A stretch of DNA of 64,000 nt from PMP191F sp047602185 (GTDB lineage: Bacteria > Bacteroidota > Bacteroidia > Chitinophagales > Chitinophagaceae), in assembly GCA_047602185.1 (NCBI GenBank), contig JASGHY010000001.1, positions 6,014,001 through 6,078,000 on the forward strand, read 5' to 3'. Each line of letters starts with the position of its first letter. The stretch's first letter is position 1. This document shows, piece by piece, positions 1-9,198 of this stretch. The position numbers and the translations under genes are program-made. The notes under the pieces were generated by a model. The model saw only the letters and a program-made list of their open reading frames with translations. It was not told the origin of the DNA and did no database searches.

Positions 1-626
<626 letters not shown>

Positions 627-719
627 AATTTTTCAGTAACCTTATTCGTTGAATGATATCGCATTAACTTCACAGTTGTGCCATTAATTGTTTTTTTGGC
701 TTGATGAAAAATTTGTAGC

Positions 720-1466
720 TTGACAATCGTGGGAATCCTGAACCGATTATTTGGAAAGGAGAATAGCACGTTGGCTTTTAAGCAAAACCTGCACAATGTA
801 CTGGGGTTTACCCCGGGGAAGACCGCTTTGTATAAAGCCGCCCTTACCCACAGATCTGTAAGGGACGGAGCCGATGAGAACAATGAAAGGCTGGAATATC
901 TTGGAGATGCCATTCTCAGTGGCATTGTAGCCGACTTTCTCTTCAAAAAATACCCCTACAAAGAAGAAGGCTTTCTGACAGAGATGCGCAGTAAAATGGT
1001 GAATCGTAACAAGCTGAACGAGATTGCCATTAAAATGGGGCTTAAAAAGATCACTTTCTACAACAAGTTCGATAACTCTCTTAAAATGAGCCAGATTTTT
1101 GGTAATACCCTGGAAGCAGTGGTAGGTGCCATTTACCTGGATAAAGGGTTTGAGAAAACAAAGAAGTGGGTTTTTGAGTGCATCATTATTCCGCACCTGT
1201 ACATGGAAGACCTGGAGAACCTGGAAATTAACCACAAGAACAAACTCTATGGCTGGGCCAATAAGAATGGTAAGAACCTTGAGTTTGAAACCCTCGATGA
1301 ACGTGTAGAAGGCGGCCGCCGCCTGTTTACCATCGGTGCTGTGGTTGATGGCGAATTACTTGCCCAGGGAAAAGCCTACAATAAAAAAGACGCCAGTCAG
1401 ATAGCCGCCGCTATTGCTATTGATAAGCTGGGGCTGAATAAGGTAGAATCCGCTGAAGAAGAGTAA
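720..1466 (+). CDS. rnc: Ribonuclease III
   Basis: Double-strand-specific endoribonuclease of 248 residues that processes rRNA precursors and other structured RNAs. The signature ERLEYLGDAIL is at residues 56-66, the second acidic cluster GNTLEAVVGAIYLDKG lies near 128-144, and a double-stranded RNA-binding domain fills about 172-240. No ATG fits: a stop lies 15 bases upstream in frame, so translation must use TTG at 720 or GTG at 729. A weak -7-like AAAATTTG at 708-715 with TTG at 688-690 would start the mRNA almost at the TTG, which would favour GTG 729 or leaderless initiation. The gene runs into a 7-base repeat array just after its stop codon. Confidence 0.95.
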   Translation: MTIVGILNRLFGKENSTLAFKQNLHNVLGFTPGKTALYKAALTHRSVRDGADENNERLEYLGDAILSGIVADFLFKKYPYKEEGFLTEMRSKMVNRNKLNEIAIKMGLKKITFYNKFDNSLKMSQIFGNTLEAVVGAIYLDKGFEKTKKWVFECIIIPHLYMEDLENLEINHKNKLYGWANKNGKNLEFETLDERVEGGRRLFTIGAVVDGELLAQGKAYNKKDASQIAAAIAIDKLGLNKVESAEEE

Positions 1467-1480
1467 ATACTTGAGAATGT

Positions 1481-1739
1481 TTAACGCTGAACGCGAAACG
1501 CTTAACGCTAATACAAGATGCGAGCTTTGAGCTACGAGCCGCGAGCGAAAGCAAGTTGGCAGTTGGCAATTTGCAGTTATCAAATCCAGGATCTGGTATC
1601 CGGTATCCGGTGACTTGTATTTCACGATTGCCGATTCACGACTCACGATCTGGTATCCTGTGTTTCCGTTTCACGTTTGACTTTTCACATTTCACGATAT
1701 TGCCGTCTGCCGATTCACGATTGCCGATTCACCATTCAC
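1481..1739. repeat. Degenerate 7-base repeat array between convergent genes
   Basis: About 36 consecutive 7-base units with only small phase slips. The first block has TTAACGC, TGAACGC and GAAACGC (1481-1508). The second has GAGCTTT, GAGCTAC and GAGCCGC (1522-1549). From 1551 to 1697 there are 21 units in strict register, such as GGCAGTT, GGCAATT, CCGGTAT and TTCACGA, followed by a 2-base slip and further GATTCAC/GATTGCC units up to 1739. Units within a block differ by one or two bases and the motif drifts from block to block. Seven is not a multiple of three, so coding does not explain it. The right end reaches into the stop codon of the minus-strand gene ending at 1736. Confidence 0.85.
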
Positions 1740-2896
1740 TTTCCATCATAACTCACCCTGTAAATAACACCGGACTTATCATCGCTGATCAGTAAGGCCC
1801 CATCAGCAGCTACTTCTACATCTACCGGTCTGCCCAATACTTCATTATTGTTCTGTAACCAACCTGTAGCAAAAGGTTCATACTTCACTACTTTATTGCC
1901 ATCCAGTGTGGCCATCATTACACGATAACCAATAGGAATACTCCTGTTCCAGCTACCATGTTGTGCTATAAAGATCCTGTTGCGGTATTCTGGAGGAAAC
2001 ATATTGCCTGTATAAAAGCGCATTCCCAATGGTGCTACATGCGGGCCCAGCTTTGCAGCGGGAGCAGTATAATCTGCACAGTTTTTCCCCTTTCCAAATT
2101 CGGGATCAGGGATATCGCCTTCATGACAATAGGGGAAACCAAAGTGCATGCCTTTGCGTGGCGCATAATTCAGTTCACAGTTTGGTACATCATCTCCCAT
2201 ATTATCACGGCCGTTTTCTGTAAACCATAATTCTTTGGTATCCGGGTGCCAGGCAAAGCCTACCGTATTACGTACTCCTCTTGCAAAGATCTCCATATTG
2301 CTACCATCTGCATCCAGGCGGGTAATAGAAGCAAAGACTGAATCTTTTTCATCACACACATTACAGGGTGCGCCTACAGGCACATAGAGCTTGCCATCGG
2401 GTCCAAAGGCAATGAATTTCCACCCGTGGTGTGTTTTGTCGGGATACTTATCGAATACCACTACCGGGGCCGGGGGATTGTTAAGCCTGTCTTCAATATT
2501 ATCATAACGGAGTATGCGATTGATCTCTGCCACATACAAGCTGCCATTACGAAAAGCCACGCCATTGGGTGTATTCAGTTTACTGGCAATTACAACGATA
2601 TCATCGGCCTTACCATCTTTATCCTTATCAACCACTGCATATACGTTATCCTCGTTCCTGTTGCCTGCAAACAGGGTTCCTTTACTACCCCAGCACATAC
2701 TGCGTGCATCGGGTACAAGTGCATATACCGAAATATGAAAGCCTGGGGGTAACTGGATCTTGTCGAGTTGGTATTTTGAATAAAGTTCGTCTTCGCTGTG
2801 TGGGGTGGCAGTTGCATTCTTCTTTGCATCAGAATGGCAGGAAGTAAAAGCCAGCGCAATTAATAGGATGGCTGATAACTGCAGGCGTGTAGACAT
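1736..2896 (-). CDS. PQQ-type sorbosone/sugar dehydrogenase-like lipoprotein
   Basis: Predicted lipoprotein of 386 residues: hydrophobic leader with lipobox LAFTSC (Cys20), then a beta-propeller resembling the glucose/sorbosone dehydrogenase family, which oxidises sugars with PQQ in the periplasm. Characteristic stretches include GVAFRNGSLYVAEINRILRY, WHPDTKELWFTENGRDNMGD and a closing DGALLISDDKSGVIYRVSY. A GAPCNVCDE segment has a Cys pair of unknown role. The start is ATG with the signal sequence directly after it. It is alone on its strand and its stop codon sits in a 7-base repeat array. The substrate cannot be told from sequence, and a non-enzymatic propeller is possible. Confidence 0.8.
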   Translation of the reverse strand: MSTRLQLSAILLIALAFTSCHSDAKKNATATPHSEDELYSKYQLDKIQLPPGFHISVYALVPDARSMCWGSKGTLFAGNRNEDNVYAVVDKDKDGKADDIVVIASKLNTPNGVAFRNGSLYVAEINRILRYDNIEDRLNNPPAPVVVFDKYPDKTHHGWKFIAFGPDGKLYVPVGAPCNVCDEKDSVFASITRLDADGSNMEIFARGVRNTVGFAWHPDTKELWFTENGRDNMGDDVPNCELNYAPRKGMHFGFPYCHEGDIPDPEFGKGKNCADYTAPAAKLGPHVAPLGMRFYTGNMFPPEYRNRIFIAQHGSWNRSIPIGYRVMMATLDGNKVVKYEPFATGWLQNNNEVLGRPVDVEVAADGALLISDDKSGVIYRVSYDGK

Positions 2897-3318
2897 AAAG
2901 CCGTTTTTTTAAAAGATACGAAAAGCATTGCCGGTTATAATGCAGCAGTTGCAATTCCTTTGCCGTTAAATTTCCCCTTTTTGTAATCGTTTTTCCATTA
3001 TTGGGAATAAAACGCTGATCGTTTGATCTTTACGCAGTGCCGGGTTAAAAAAACGGAATAAATTAATAGGATTTTATAAGGTTGATAATCATTTATTTGG
3101 AAGCTGCCGCGAGGCTTTATAACGAGGCTCTGTAGCATTTTTATGGCATGCCGGAAAATGAGGTATAAAGATTGAAAACTACATACTGAAGCTGCAAATG
3201 AAAAAGAGGGCAAAAGGTGATGAGGAGCAGCTTTAAAGCACGATTAGCCAATTACTGCGTGCTGAATACAAAGGTAGCAGTAATTCAAAATATTTAATAG
3301 GTAATAGGGTTTTTACTG

Positions 3319-3349
3319 TCCCGCTGTTTCTACAGCGGGAATTTTTTTT
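3319..3349 (+). terminator. Orphan intrinsic terminator
   Basis: Perfect 9-bp stem TCCCGCTGT / ACAGCGGGA with a 4-base loop, followed by eight T's. It reads as a Rho-independent terminator on the plus strand, yet the nearest plus-strand gene upstream is rnc, nearly 1.9 kb away with a minus-strand gene between. It may end a small untranslated RNA. Confidence 0.7.
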
Positions 3350-3362
3350 ATAGAGGTATTAT

Positions 3363-3389
3363 AAAAAAAGCGCTGGCAAATGCCAGCGC
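3363..3389 (-). terminator. Terminator of the GNAT gene
   Basis: Perfect 9-bp stem GCGCTGGCA / TGCCAGCGC; on the minus strand it is followed by seven T's (the A-run at 3363-3369). It lies 75 bases past the stop of the minus-strand gene at 3464-4087. Confidence 0.85.
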
Positions 3390-3463
3390 AAGGAAAAGGC
3401 TTAGTAATCAGGGATACAAATCGGGAGATGCAAATTGTAGTGATAGCCGGGAAGGCTGTTCCT

Positions 3464-4087
3464 TTAATTATGTACTGAAGCAGCAAGGCTGCGGTTATAA
3501 TAAAATAGAGTTGTGGTTCCCGTACGTCTTTTAATAGTGGTTAAAGGGCGGAAACCAGCCTGCTTCATTGCCTGCTCGTAAGGATGATGCCCCGCCTCAA
3601 TAATTACACGGTTTACTTCTTTATTGGTGAAAATATATTCCAGGCAACATTTCAACATGACAGTGTACACCTGGTTGGTAAATGTTTTAAAAGGATTGGT
3701 GAGTAACCGCAGTATATAATCGCCGCTGCTTTGTGAATACAGCAGGCTTATTTCGTCAGTAGAAGTTTTGCCTATCTCTGCATAGCAGATCATGTCCTCC
3801 CGGTACCGGCAAATATGCATAGCCGATAGGCCACTTGCCAGTGCCAGTACACAGGTTTCTCTGAATTCTTCTGCAGGGCTGTTATCTCCGGCCCATGCCT
3901 GTGCACCATAATATTTTTCCTGCCATTGAAATATTGTATTGAAGTCGTCTCTGAGATCAAAGGAGTTCCATAAAAAATCACCGGGCTTCGCTACAGGATT
4001 GAAGGGCGAAATTGAATTGGCGTGGTGTTTGCCCATTGGTGGCAATGATGTTGATGATGGAGTTACCATGGTGCTTTTCCTTTTCAT
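3464..4087 (-). CDS. Putative GNAT-type acetyltransferase
   Basis: Protein of 207 residues without signal peptide or membrane segment. The segment FQWQEKYYGAQAW, a central domain with a GDYILRLL stretch, and YTVMLKCCLEYIFTNKEVNR followed by VIIEAGHHPYEQAMKQAGF resemble the acetyl-CoA-binding core of GNAT enzymes, especially the siderophore-biosynthesis acyltransferases (IucB/AlcB-like). Those add an acyl group to hydroxylated diamines. No siderophore synthetase is nearby, so the substrate is unknown. The N-terminal 35 residues are low-complexity, and the true start could be the second Met (residue 7). It is a single gene with its own terminator. Confidence 0.5.
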   Translation of the reverse strand: MKRKSTMVTPSSTSLPPMGKHHANSISPFNPVAKPGDFLWNSFDLRDDFNTIFQWQEKYYGAQAWAGDNSPAEEFRETCVLALASGLSAMHICRYREDMICYAEIGKTSTDEISLLYSQSSGDYILRLLTNPFKTFTNQVYTVMLKCCLEYIFTNKEVNRVIIEAGHHPYEQAMKQAGFRPLTTIKRRTGTTTLFYYNRSLAASVHN

Positions 4088-5316
4088 AAGTTTAAGTTAT
4101 GGGTAATAGTGAATGCTGTACATGCACTAAAACATACACACGTATATCGGGATACATGTAATAAGGTGACCGGTATAAGGGTTGGTTTGGGATATGTGTT
4201 AACAATCCCGGATGCTAATCAGAGTCTGGTGGAGTTGCTATCTTAACAGAAGGAGACGACGTATTATAGTTCCCGTGAGTAGTGTTCGATTGCCAGGTAA
4301 ATGAACGTCCCTTGTGTAGTTTAATAAAACAACAGAATATGAAAAGGTAACAAAATGGGATATGCGAATTTTATAAAAATACATTCTACAGTTTATAAGA
4401 TCATATATGATAACACTTATATGAAACTGTTAGTAAAAAACGGCATTTTAGTGTCTAAACAGGCCTTTTTGGGGTTGGTTATTGATAAGTTAAGGGCATT
4501 AACAGGCGGTTTATTAAAATTATCTTGCACGGGCAGGTTACCGAAAATATTTGGAACAACTTTAGTTTTATATAAGCTTCTGCCTGTTTATATTGATGAG
4601 CAGAATTTTCTCATTTCTAATTCGCCGCTGTACTTCTGTACGGTGGCCTTTTTTTTATATGCCCTTCTGTAAATCATTAATTTTCATTCGTTAAATGCTT
4701 GAATTGGACAGGTAACAGGCTATGAAAGAATGAATATTGTTATTTTGTGTAACAAGCTTCCTTTTAACAAGGTGAAATAATTAACAGGATATTTTTTATT
4801 TTAGCAGCCCAAAATAAAGTTACCCAACCAATCCCCGTGCTGCTGAATTGTGAAATTATCCGGAAAGTAACTGGTTTGTGTGTTGTTTCAGCTGTGAATA
4901 ATGGTAACCAGGTGTTAAGCTGTTTTGAGTGCCGGATTCTGTGAACGGATTGATAACGTTTACTTTGCATGACCTACCTCTATAAAGTCCTTTGAGAACC
5001 CCCGCACTTTAGTAATAGAGTGAACAGGCTGTTTTACTGTCAGCAGTATAAAGGCCGGAAAGGTTTTCAGGCATCATGAGATTCTCACCAATGGAACAAG
5101 GCACGTTGCGTACGTGTTATTTGTTCTGACCCCGGCAAGGGTTTTCAGCATTTATCAGGAAGTAATTCCGGGATGTACCGGTATGTATTGTCTTCAACTG
5201 AGGTATCGGTTTAAGATGGAATTCTAGTATATGTATTCCGGGTAAGATCGGGAATACAGGTAATGGTGCTATGATATAGGGATGAGATTAAGAACCATTC
5301 ACTAAAAATAACTTAC
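4088..5316. other. Long AT-rich non-coding stretch
   Basis: 1.2 kb lying upstream of both the minus-strand GNAT gene and the plus-strand AraC gene. The longest frame, 4355-4672 (+, 105 codons), is rich in Lys, Leu and Ile, has no recognisable domain, and runs through a terminator hairpin, so it is not called. Possibly a decayed gene or an RNA gene ending at 4656; nothing firm can be said of 4660-5316. Confidence 0.5.
4624..4656 (+). terminator. Orphan intrinsic terminator
   Basis: Stem GCCGCTGTAC / GTACGGTGGC (10 bp with two G-U pairs), loop TTCT, followed by eight T's. No plus-strand gene precedes it; the 105-codon frame at 4355-4672 would read through it and end 16 bases beyond. Candidate 3' end of a small RNA. 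Confidence 0.7.
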
Positions 5317-6297
5317 ATGTTCATGAAGATTGTAGCCCGCAGCAGTGGAGAGCTAAAACTGTCTGACGTGGTACCTCCAGCCCTGGCTGCCAGCAGAATA
5401 CCGGGTGCAGGATTTGTGGTTGCAACAGGCATTGCTGGTGATCTGTTGTTCCAGGAGTTCCAGGGATTGGATTTCTACATTGTATATATGTGCGCAACAT
5501 TAAAAAGAGCAGAGACATTTACTTATACCGGTAAAGAATCACAGCCGGTATTACACATTAATCTTGTTAACAGCAGGCTATATGATTCGGGCAATAAGGG
5601 TGAAAGGCTGATGCACGAGTGGGCCTATAACCTGATGTACACGCCGGGTACGCAGATCAATATGCGCTTTCGTAAACCCGGATATTATGAAAATATTTCA
5701 GTGTATTATACGGGTGCTTACCTGGAAAGGTTTATAAAATATTACCCGGTCCTGAGCGAGTTTATTGAAAAGATGGATCAGCAGCAGGCTACTGCATTAT
5801 GGAGAGCCAACCAGGTAGCGCCTACAGAAATGCTGGATGCAGTAGATAGTATTTTACATCCTGTACTGAATGAAGAACTGTTGCCATTGTACCTGAAAGC
5901 CAAAGGACAGGAAATACTGGCTGTAGCATTGCAGCAGGCTACACTGAAGCCGGTAGTAAGGGCTGTGCGGTTCAGCGACAGGGAGATAGAGAATATTTAC
6001 CGTACGCGGGACTGGCTGCTGAAAAACCTTGACCAGTATTTTTCCTTACAACAGATAGCGGCTACAGCGGGTGTTACGGTATATAAGCTACAGGCAGGAT
6101 TTAAAAAGATCTATGGCATGCCTGTGTTTGAGTTTGTTCGCTGGCACCGGATGGTGAAAGCAAAGAAGCTGCTGGTAAATACCTCGCTTTCCATGACTGA
6201 GATCGCTGCGCGTATGGGTTACCGAAATACCGTTACATTTTCGGCTGCTTTTAAAGCATGTTTTCACACTACTCCCGGCAGTCTTCGTAAAAAGTAG
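5317..6297 (+). CDS. AraC-family transcriptional regulator
   Basis: DNA-binding regulator of 326 residues. The C-terminal third (about 222-326) is a double helix-turn-helix of the AraC type: FSLQQIAATAGVTVYKLQAG and LSMTEIAARMGYRNTVTFSA, followed by FKACFHTTPGSLRKK. The N-terminal two thirds are unlike the sugar-binding cupin of AraC and may bind an unknown ligand; the layout resembles PchR-type regulators in which only the HTH is conserved. Two ATGs occur (5317 and 5323). It stands alone after 1.2 kb of non-coding DNA, so the target is unknown; the downstream protoglobin, 678 bases away and with its own promoter, is only a possible candidate. Confidence 0.85.
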   Translation: MFMKIVARSSGELKLSDVVPPALAASRIPGAGFVVATGIAGDLLFQEFQGLDFYIVYMCATLKRAETFTYTGKESQPVLHINLVNSRLYDSGNKGERLMHEWAYNLMYTPGTQINMRFRKPGYYENISVYYTGAYLERFIKYYPVLSEFIEKMDQQQATALWRANQVAPTEMLDAVDSILHPVLNEELLPLYLKAKGQEILAVALQQATLKPVVRAVRFSDREIENIYRTRDWLLKNLDQYFSLQQIAATAGVTVYKLQAGFKKIYGMPVFEFVRWHRMVKAKKLLVNTSLSMTEIAARMGYRNTVTFSAAFKACFHTTPGSLRKK

Positions 6298-6845
6298 ATT
6301 TTTTTTCGTTTTTCGTCATAGCTGTATATTTTTTAATAAATAGAACAGCGGATAATTTTATTGCATTTTTATCTTTGGGGCAGACTGATACCCCGCCGGA
6401 GGTGGTTAGCAAAGTAACAGAGGCGCCTCTTTTTTGAACAATCCAGCGGTAGCTCGTTTTAACCGTTTTTGATAACGGCATCCGCGTCAGTTGAGGGCAT
6501 TTGGAGAAACAATAACTTTTGCTGTTGATCATTTATAACGCAATGCATACATTATGCCTGCATTGCATGCTTTTGTCCAAATAAAAGGTTTGCCTGGGTA
6601 GTAGCAGGCTTATCTTTTGTTTGTTATACTTCATCGTTATTATATCCCGTTATCCTGTTCTTCTTTTTTGCGGGAGGGTTAACTTGTTAACTCTCTCCTT
6701 ATTTTATGCCATTCCCGGCAACGAAAAAAAACAGCCCGCTTTTATAGTAGATTTTTTTACCTGATTGTTTATATAGCAGGAATCCCCGGAAGGTGTAGCA
6801 ATACAATTAAGGGGCCCGGTATAAGCATAGAGCGTGTGTTATCAG

Positions 6846-6873
6846 GGCCGCTGCACAATGCAGCGGCCTTTTT
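6846..6873 (+). terminator. Intrinsic terminator (araC gene or small RNA)
   Basis: Perfect 9-bp stem GGCCGCTGC / GCAGCGGCC around ACAAT, then five T's. It is about 550 bases past the AraC-family stop codon, long for a 3' UTR, so it may instead end an unrecognised small transcript. Confidence 0.75.
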
Positions 6874-6909
6874 ACTGATGGCCAGCTGTTTAGTTAAAAA
6901 GAATAACAG

Positions 6910-6940
6910 TTTATAATAGCCGATTATGGAGCTATATTTG
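6910..6940 (+). promoter_or_regulatory. Bacteroidota-type promoter of the protoglobin gene
   Basis: A perfect -7 element TATATTTG (6933-6940) lies 34 bases before the ATG, with TTTA at 6910-6913 as a -33 element after a 19-base spacer. Confidence 0.55.
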
Positions 6941-6974
6941 TTAAATCCAATTGTTCAACCATTAAACCTTCTCT

Positions 6975-7556
6975 ATGCAAAACAAAAGGATAAAGGGATA
7001 CGATTATGGCATGGTCGCTGTATCGCCCGTTAGCCTTGCAGAGCTTGACCTGTTAAAAGCTGCCGTATCCTTTACCAAAGAAGATGAATTGCATCTGCGT
7101 AAAGCTGGTGCCATCCTGTCGGACCAGGTTAATAATATTCTTGATAGCTGGTATGATTTTATTGGCCACCAGCAACACCTGCTGCATTATTTCACGGAAA
7201 AAGGCCAGGCCAATCTTAACTATCTCACCGCTGTACGCAGGCGTATAGGACAGTGGCTAAAAGACACTTGCTTCCGGATGTACGACCAGGAGTGGCTGAA
7301 TTACCAGCATGAAATTGCCTTACGCCACCATCGCACTAAAAAGAATCAGACAGATAATACAACCGCAGCTCCCATTATTCACTACCGGTACATGATTGCC
7401 TTTGTATATCCGTTTACTGCTACTGTGAAGCCTTTTCTGGCTCAGAAGGGATATACTGCGGGAGAAGTAGAGGCCATGTACAATGCATGGTTTAAGGCCG
7501 TTTTACTCACGGTTATTTTGTGGACACAACCTTATATAAGGGAGGGCGATTTCTGA
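6975..7556 (+). CDS. Protoglobin (single-domain sensor-type globin)
   Basis: Haem protein of 193 residues matching the protoglobin family from end to end: the start YDYGMVAVSPVSLAELDLLK, the QVNNILDSWYDFIGHQQHLL segment, WLNYQHEIALRHHR, YRYMIAFVYPFTATVKPFL and the terminal YNAWFKAVLLTVILW. The proximal haem ligand is expected in the LRHH motif (residues 116-119), by analogy with the Methanosarcina protoglobin. Protoglobins bind O2, CO and NO through a buried haem; their cellular role is unsettled. No output domain is fused. The length is standard for the family. It has its own promoter, and the adjacent downstream gene is broken. Confidence 0.92.
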   Translation: MQNKRIKGYDYGMVAVSPVSLAELDLLKAAVSFTKEDELHLRKAGAILSDQVNNILDSWYDFIGHQQHLLHYFTEKGQANLNYLTAVRRRIGQWLKDTCFRMYDQEWLNYQHEIALRHHRTKKNQTDNTTAAPIIHYRYMIAFVYPFTATVKPFLAQKGYTAGEVEAMYNAWFKAVLLTVILWTQPYIREGDF

Positions 7557-7668
7557 TGTTATCATGATTGTGTTTTTTCATTGAGTTTTAAAGCGATATA
7601 AAATTCCTGTAACTAATGTTGTAATGTATCGTATAACACCTGTCAGCTACAAACCCTGAACAGGATAT

Positions 7669-8132
7669 ATGAAAACATTGTTTACATTGTTATTAACAGG
7701 CATTATTGGTAATGCTGTATGTCAAACCAGCCCAAAGAAAGAGATCCTTTTATTAGGAACAATGCATGCTGTTCCTGCAATTGTAAAGCATAGTTATAAG
7801 CCGTTATTAAAAGCCGCCAGGAAATACCGGCCTGAATTCTTCCTGCTGTGCTGGGCGGGCTGGGTAAGCATACGAATAGACCATCGGCCTTACAACGGTT
7901 TCATTTGCTGAATTCATTCAGGTATGTTCAGCACCCCTGTGATGCCTGCACCCTTGCTACCGGATACTGGGATGAAAGGAATGCCCGGATGGCTACAAAT
8001 ATCGGGGAACAGGTAAGGCAATCGGCTGCGGTTAAAAGTATAGTAATTATAGGGGCAGGGCATCTTATTGGACTGAAGGAAGCATTGCAGTCCCGGTATC
8101 CTGATCTGGTAGTAAAGCTTTTATACGATTAG
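7669..8132 (+). pseudogene. Decayed DUF5694-like (TraB/GumN-type) secreted protein gene
   Basis: Two halves of one protein lie in different frames. The N-terminal half (from ATG 7669) has a signal peptide and KKEILLLGTMHAVPAIVKHS, which resembles the conserved start of DUF5694 proteins. The C-terminal half (frame of 7848-8132) has MATNIGEQVRQSAAVKSIVI followed by IGAGHLIGLKEALQSRYPDL, which resembles the end of the same family. The frames join near 7840. The total of about 150 codons is much shorter than the 250 or so usual for the family, so an internal deletion plus frame change is inferred. A frameshift sequencing error alone would not restore the missing middle. The function is unknown even for intact members. 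Confidence 0.7.
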
Positions 8133-8218
8133 GGGGAGGATACCTGATAAACATTCAGGCGGGTAGATATTTAATGACTACTATCAGAGCAGCTAAATAT
8201 GCTTTGAGTAAAGAGCAT

Positions 8219-8250
8219 AAAAAAACCTTCAGTTTTACTGAAGGTTTTTG
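8219..8250 (-). terminator. Terminator downstream of tRNA-Ser
   Basis: Perfect 8-bp core stem CCTTCAGT / ACTGAAGG, extended by A/T pairs and flanked by A- and T-runs, so it can act in both directions. It lies 9 bases past the 3' end of the tRNA gene and 86 bases past the DUF5694-like remnant. Confidence 0.85.
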
Positions 8251-8258
8251 CATTTCTG

Positions 8259-8345
8259 CGGAGACGGCGAGATTCGAACTCGCGATACGGTTTCCCGTAT
8301 ACACACTTTCCAGGCGTGCTCCTTCAACCACTCGGACACGTCTCC
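8259..8345 (-). tRNA. tRNA-Ser (anticodon GGA)
   Basis: The reverse complement gives an 87-base class II tRNA: acceptor stem GGAGACG / CGTCTCC, discriminator G, D-arm with GAGTGGTTGAAGGAGC, anticodon loop CTGGAAA (GGA, reading UCC/UCU), a long variable arm TATACGGGAAACCGTA, and T-arm GAGTTCGAATCTC. The long variable arm and discriminator G are diagnostic of serine. No CCA is encoded. Confidence 0.95.
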
Positions 8346-8424
8346 GTGAATAATTATAACAATGAACTTAATTGACTTATACAGTCATTTTTTCGAACGG
8401 GGTGCAAAAATACGCTTTCACAAC

Positions 8425-9198
8425 TTAGCTTCCGAATATTTTTTGTGCATTAGCAGTAGTTATTGCGGCAATTTCATCCCTGCTACAGTTTTTCACTTCA
8501 GCCAGTTTGTCAACCACATACTTTAAATAACTGCTTTCGTTCCTTTTGCCACGAAAAGGGACAGGTGCAAGATAGGGTGCATCAGTTTCCAGTACAAGGT
8601 GTTCCAGCGGAATATGCTGCAGGGCTTCTGCCAATCCCGATTTTTTATAGGTAAGTACGCCTCCGATACCAAGGTAAAGGCCCAGGTCGGTGATCTTGGC
8701 TGCCATTTCAGCGCTACCCCCAAAACAATGGAAAATACCTTTCAGGTTGCCATTCTGGTGCTCTTTTACGATGGCAATGCTATCTTCCATGGATTCGCGA
8801 GAATGGATCACGATTGGCAACTGGTAATGGAGTGCCCATTCAATCTGTCGGTGAAAAGCGATCTTCTGCTCTTTATCGAAACTGCGGTCCCAGTAATAAT
8901 CAAGGCCAATTTCGCCCACGGCGGCAAACTTCCTTTTGCCCAGCCATTCTTCTGCCAGTTTCAGTTCGGTTTCATAGCCTGCCTGGATAGAACAGGGGTG
9001 CACCCCCATCATGGCAATACATTTACCAGGGTAGGTGGCCTCCAGCTTTAGCATGGCCTCATGGCTTTCACTATCTACCGCAGGCAGGTAAAACTGCTTA
9101 ACTCCTTCCTCCTCAGCCCTTGTTATAGCAGCCGCTATATCGGAAGCAAACTCCTTTGAGTACAAATGGCAGTGTGTATCAATTAATTGTGCGTTCAT
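8425..9198 (-). CDS. TatD-family metal-dependent hydrolase (DNase)
   Basis: Protein of 257 residues, the normal length of TatD/YcfH enzymes, which fold as TIM barrels and cut DNA or RNA 3' ends with divalent metals in the cytoplasm. Metal-ligand motifs are all present in order: DTHCHL at residues 7-12, GEIGLDYY near 95, PIVIHSR near 130, GIFHCFGG near 155 and VLETDAPYLAP near 202. ATG start with no signal peptide. It is monocistronic with tRNA-Ser downstream on the same strand. Several paralogues exist in most genomes, so the precise orthologue (TatD, YcfH or YjjV) is not assigned. Confidence 0.93.
   Translation of the reverse strand: MNAQLIDTHCHLYSKEFASDIAAAITRAEEEGVKQFYLPAVDSESHEAMLKLEATYPGKCIAMMGVHPCSIQAGYETELKLAEEWLGKRKFAAVGEIGLDYYWDRSFDKEQKIAFHRQIEWALHYQLPIVIHSRESMEDSIAIVKEHQNGNLKGIFHCFGGSAEMAAKITDLGLYLGIGGVLTYKKSGLAEALQHIPLEHLVLETDAPYLAPVPFRGKRNESSYLKYVVDKLAEVKNCSRDEIAAITTANAQKIFGS

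Larger units (their letters stand above)
2897..3463. other. Intergenic region without a convincing gene
   Basis: This 567-base AT-rich gap separates two minus-strand genes. A 71-codon minus-strand frame at 2998-3213 has no recognisable features and is not called, although a -7-like TACCTTTG on the minus strand (complement of 3267-3274) lies about 55 bases upstream of it. A plus-strand hairpin terminator at 3319-3349 has no plus-strand gene before it. Confidence 0.5.
6298..6974. other. Intergenic region with hairpins
   Basis: 677 bases without a convincing gene. It holds an inverted repeat around 6671-6699 (GGAG-GTTAAC arms around TTG), an orphan plus-strand terminator at 6846-6873 and a promoter for the protoglobin gene at 6910-6940. 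A minus-strand frame at 6269-6532 has no protein-like features. Confidence 0.5.

Noticed and set aside
1481..1739. Possible CRISPR array
   Set aside because: Units are 7 bases and degenerate, with no long repeats, spacers or cas genes.
2998..3213. Minus-strand 71-codon frame with a -7-like motif upstream
   Set aside because: No recognisable domain, odd composition, and no -33 element at a proper distance from TACCTTTG.
4355..4672. Plus-strand 105-codon frame
   Set aside because: Low-complexity AT-rich translation, no domain, and it runs through a strong terminator hairpin.
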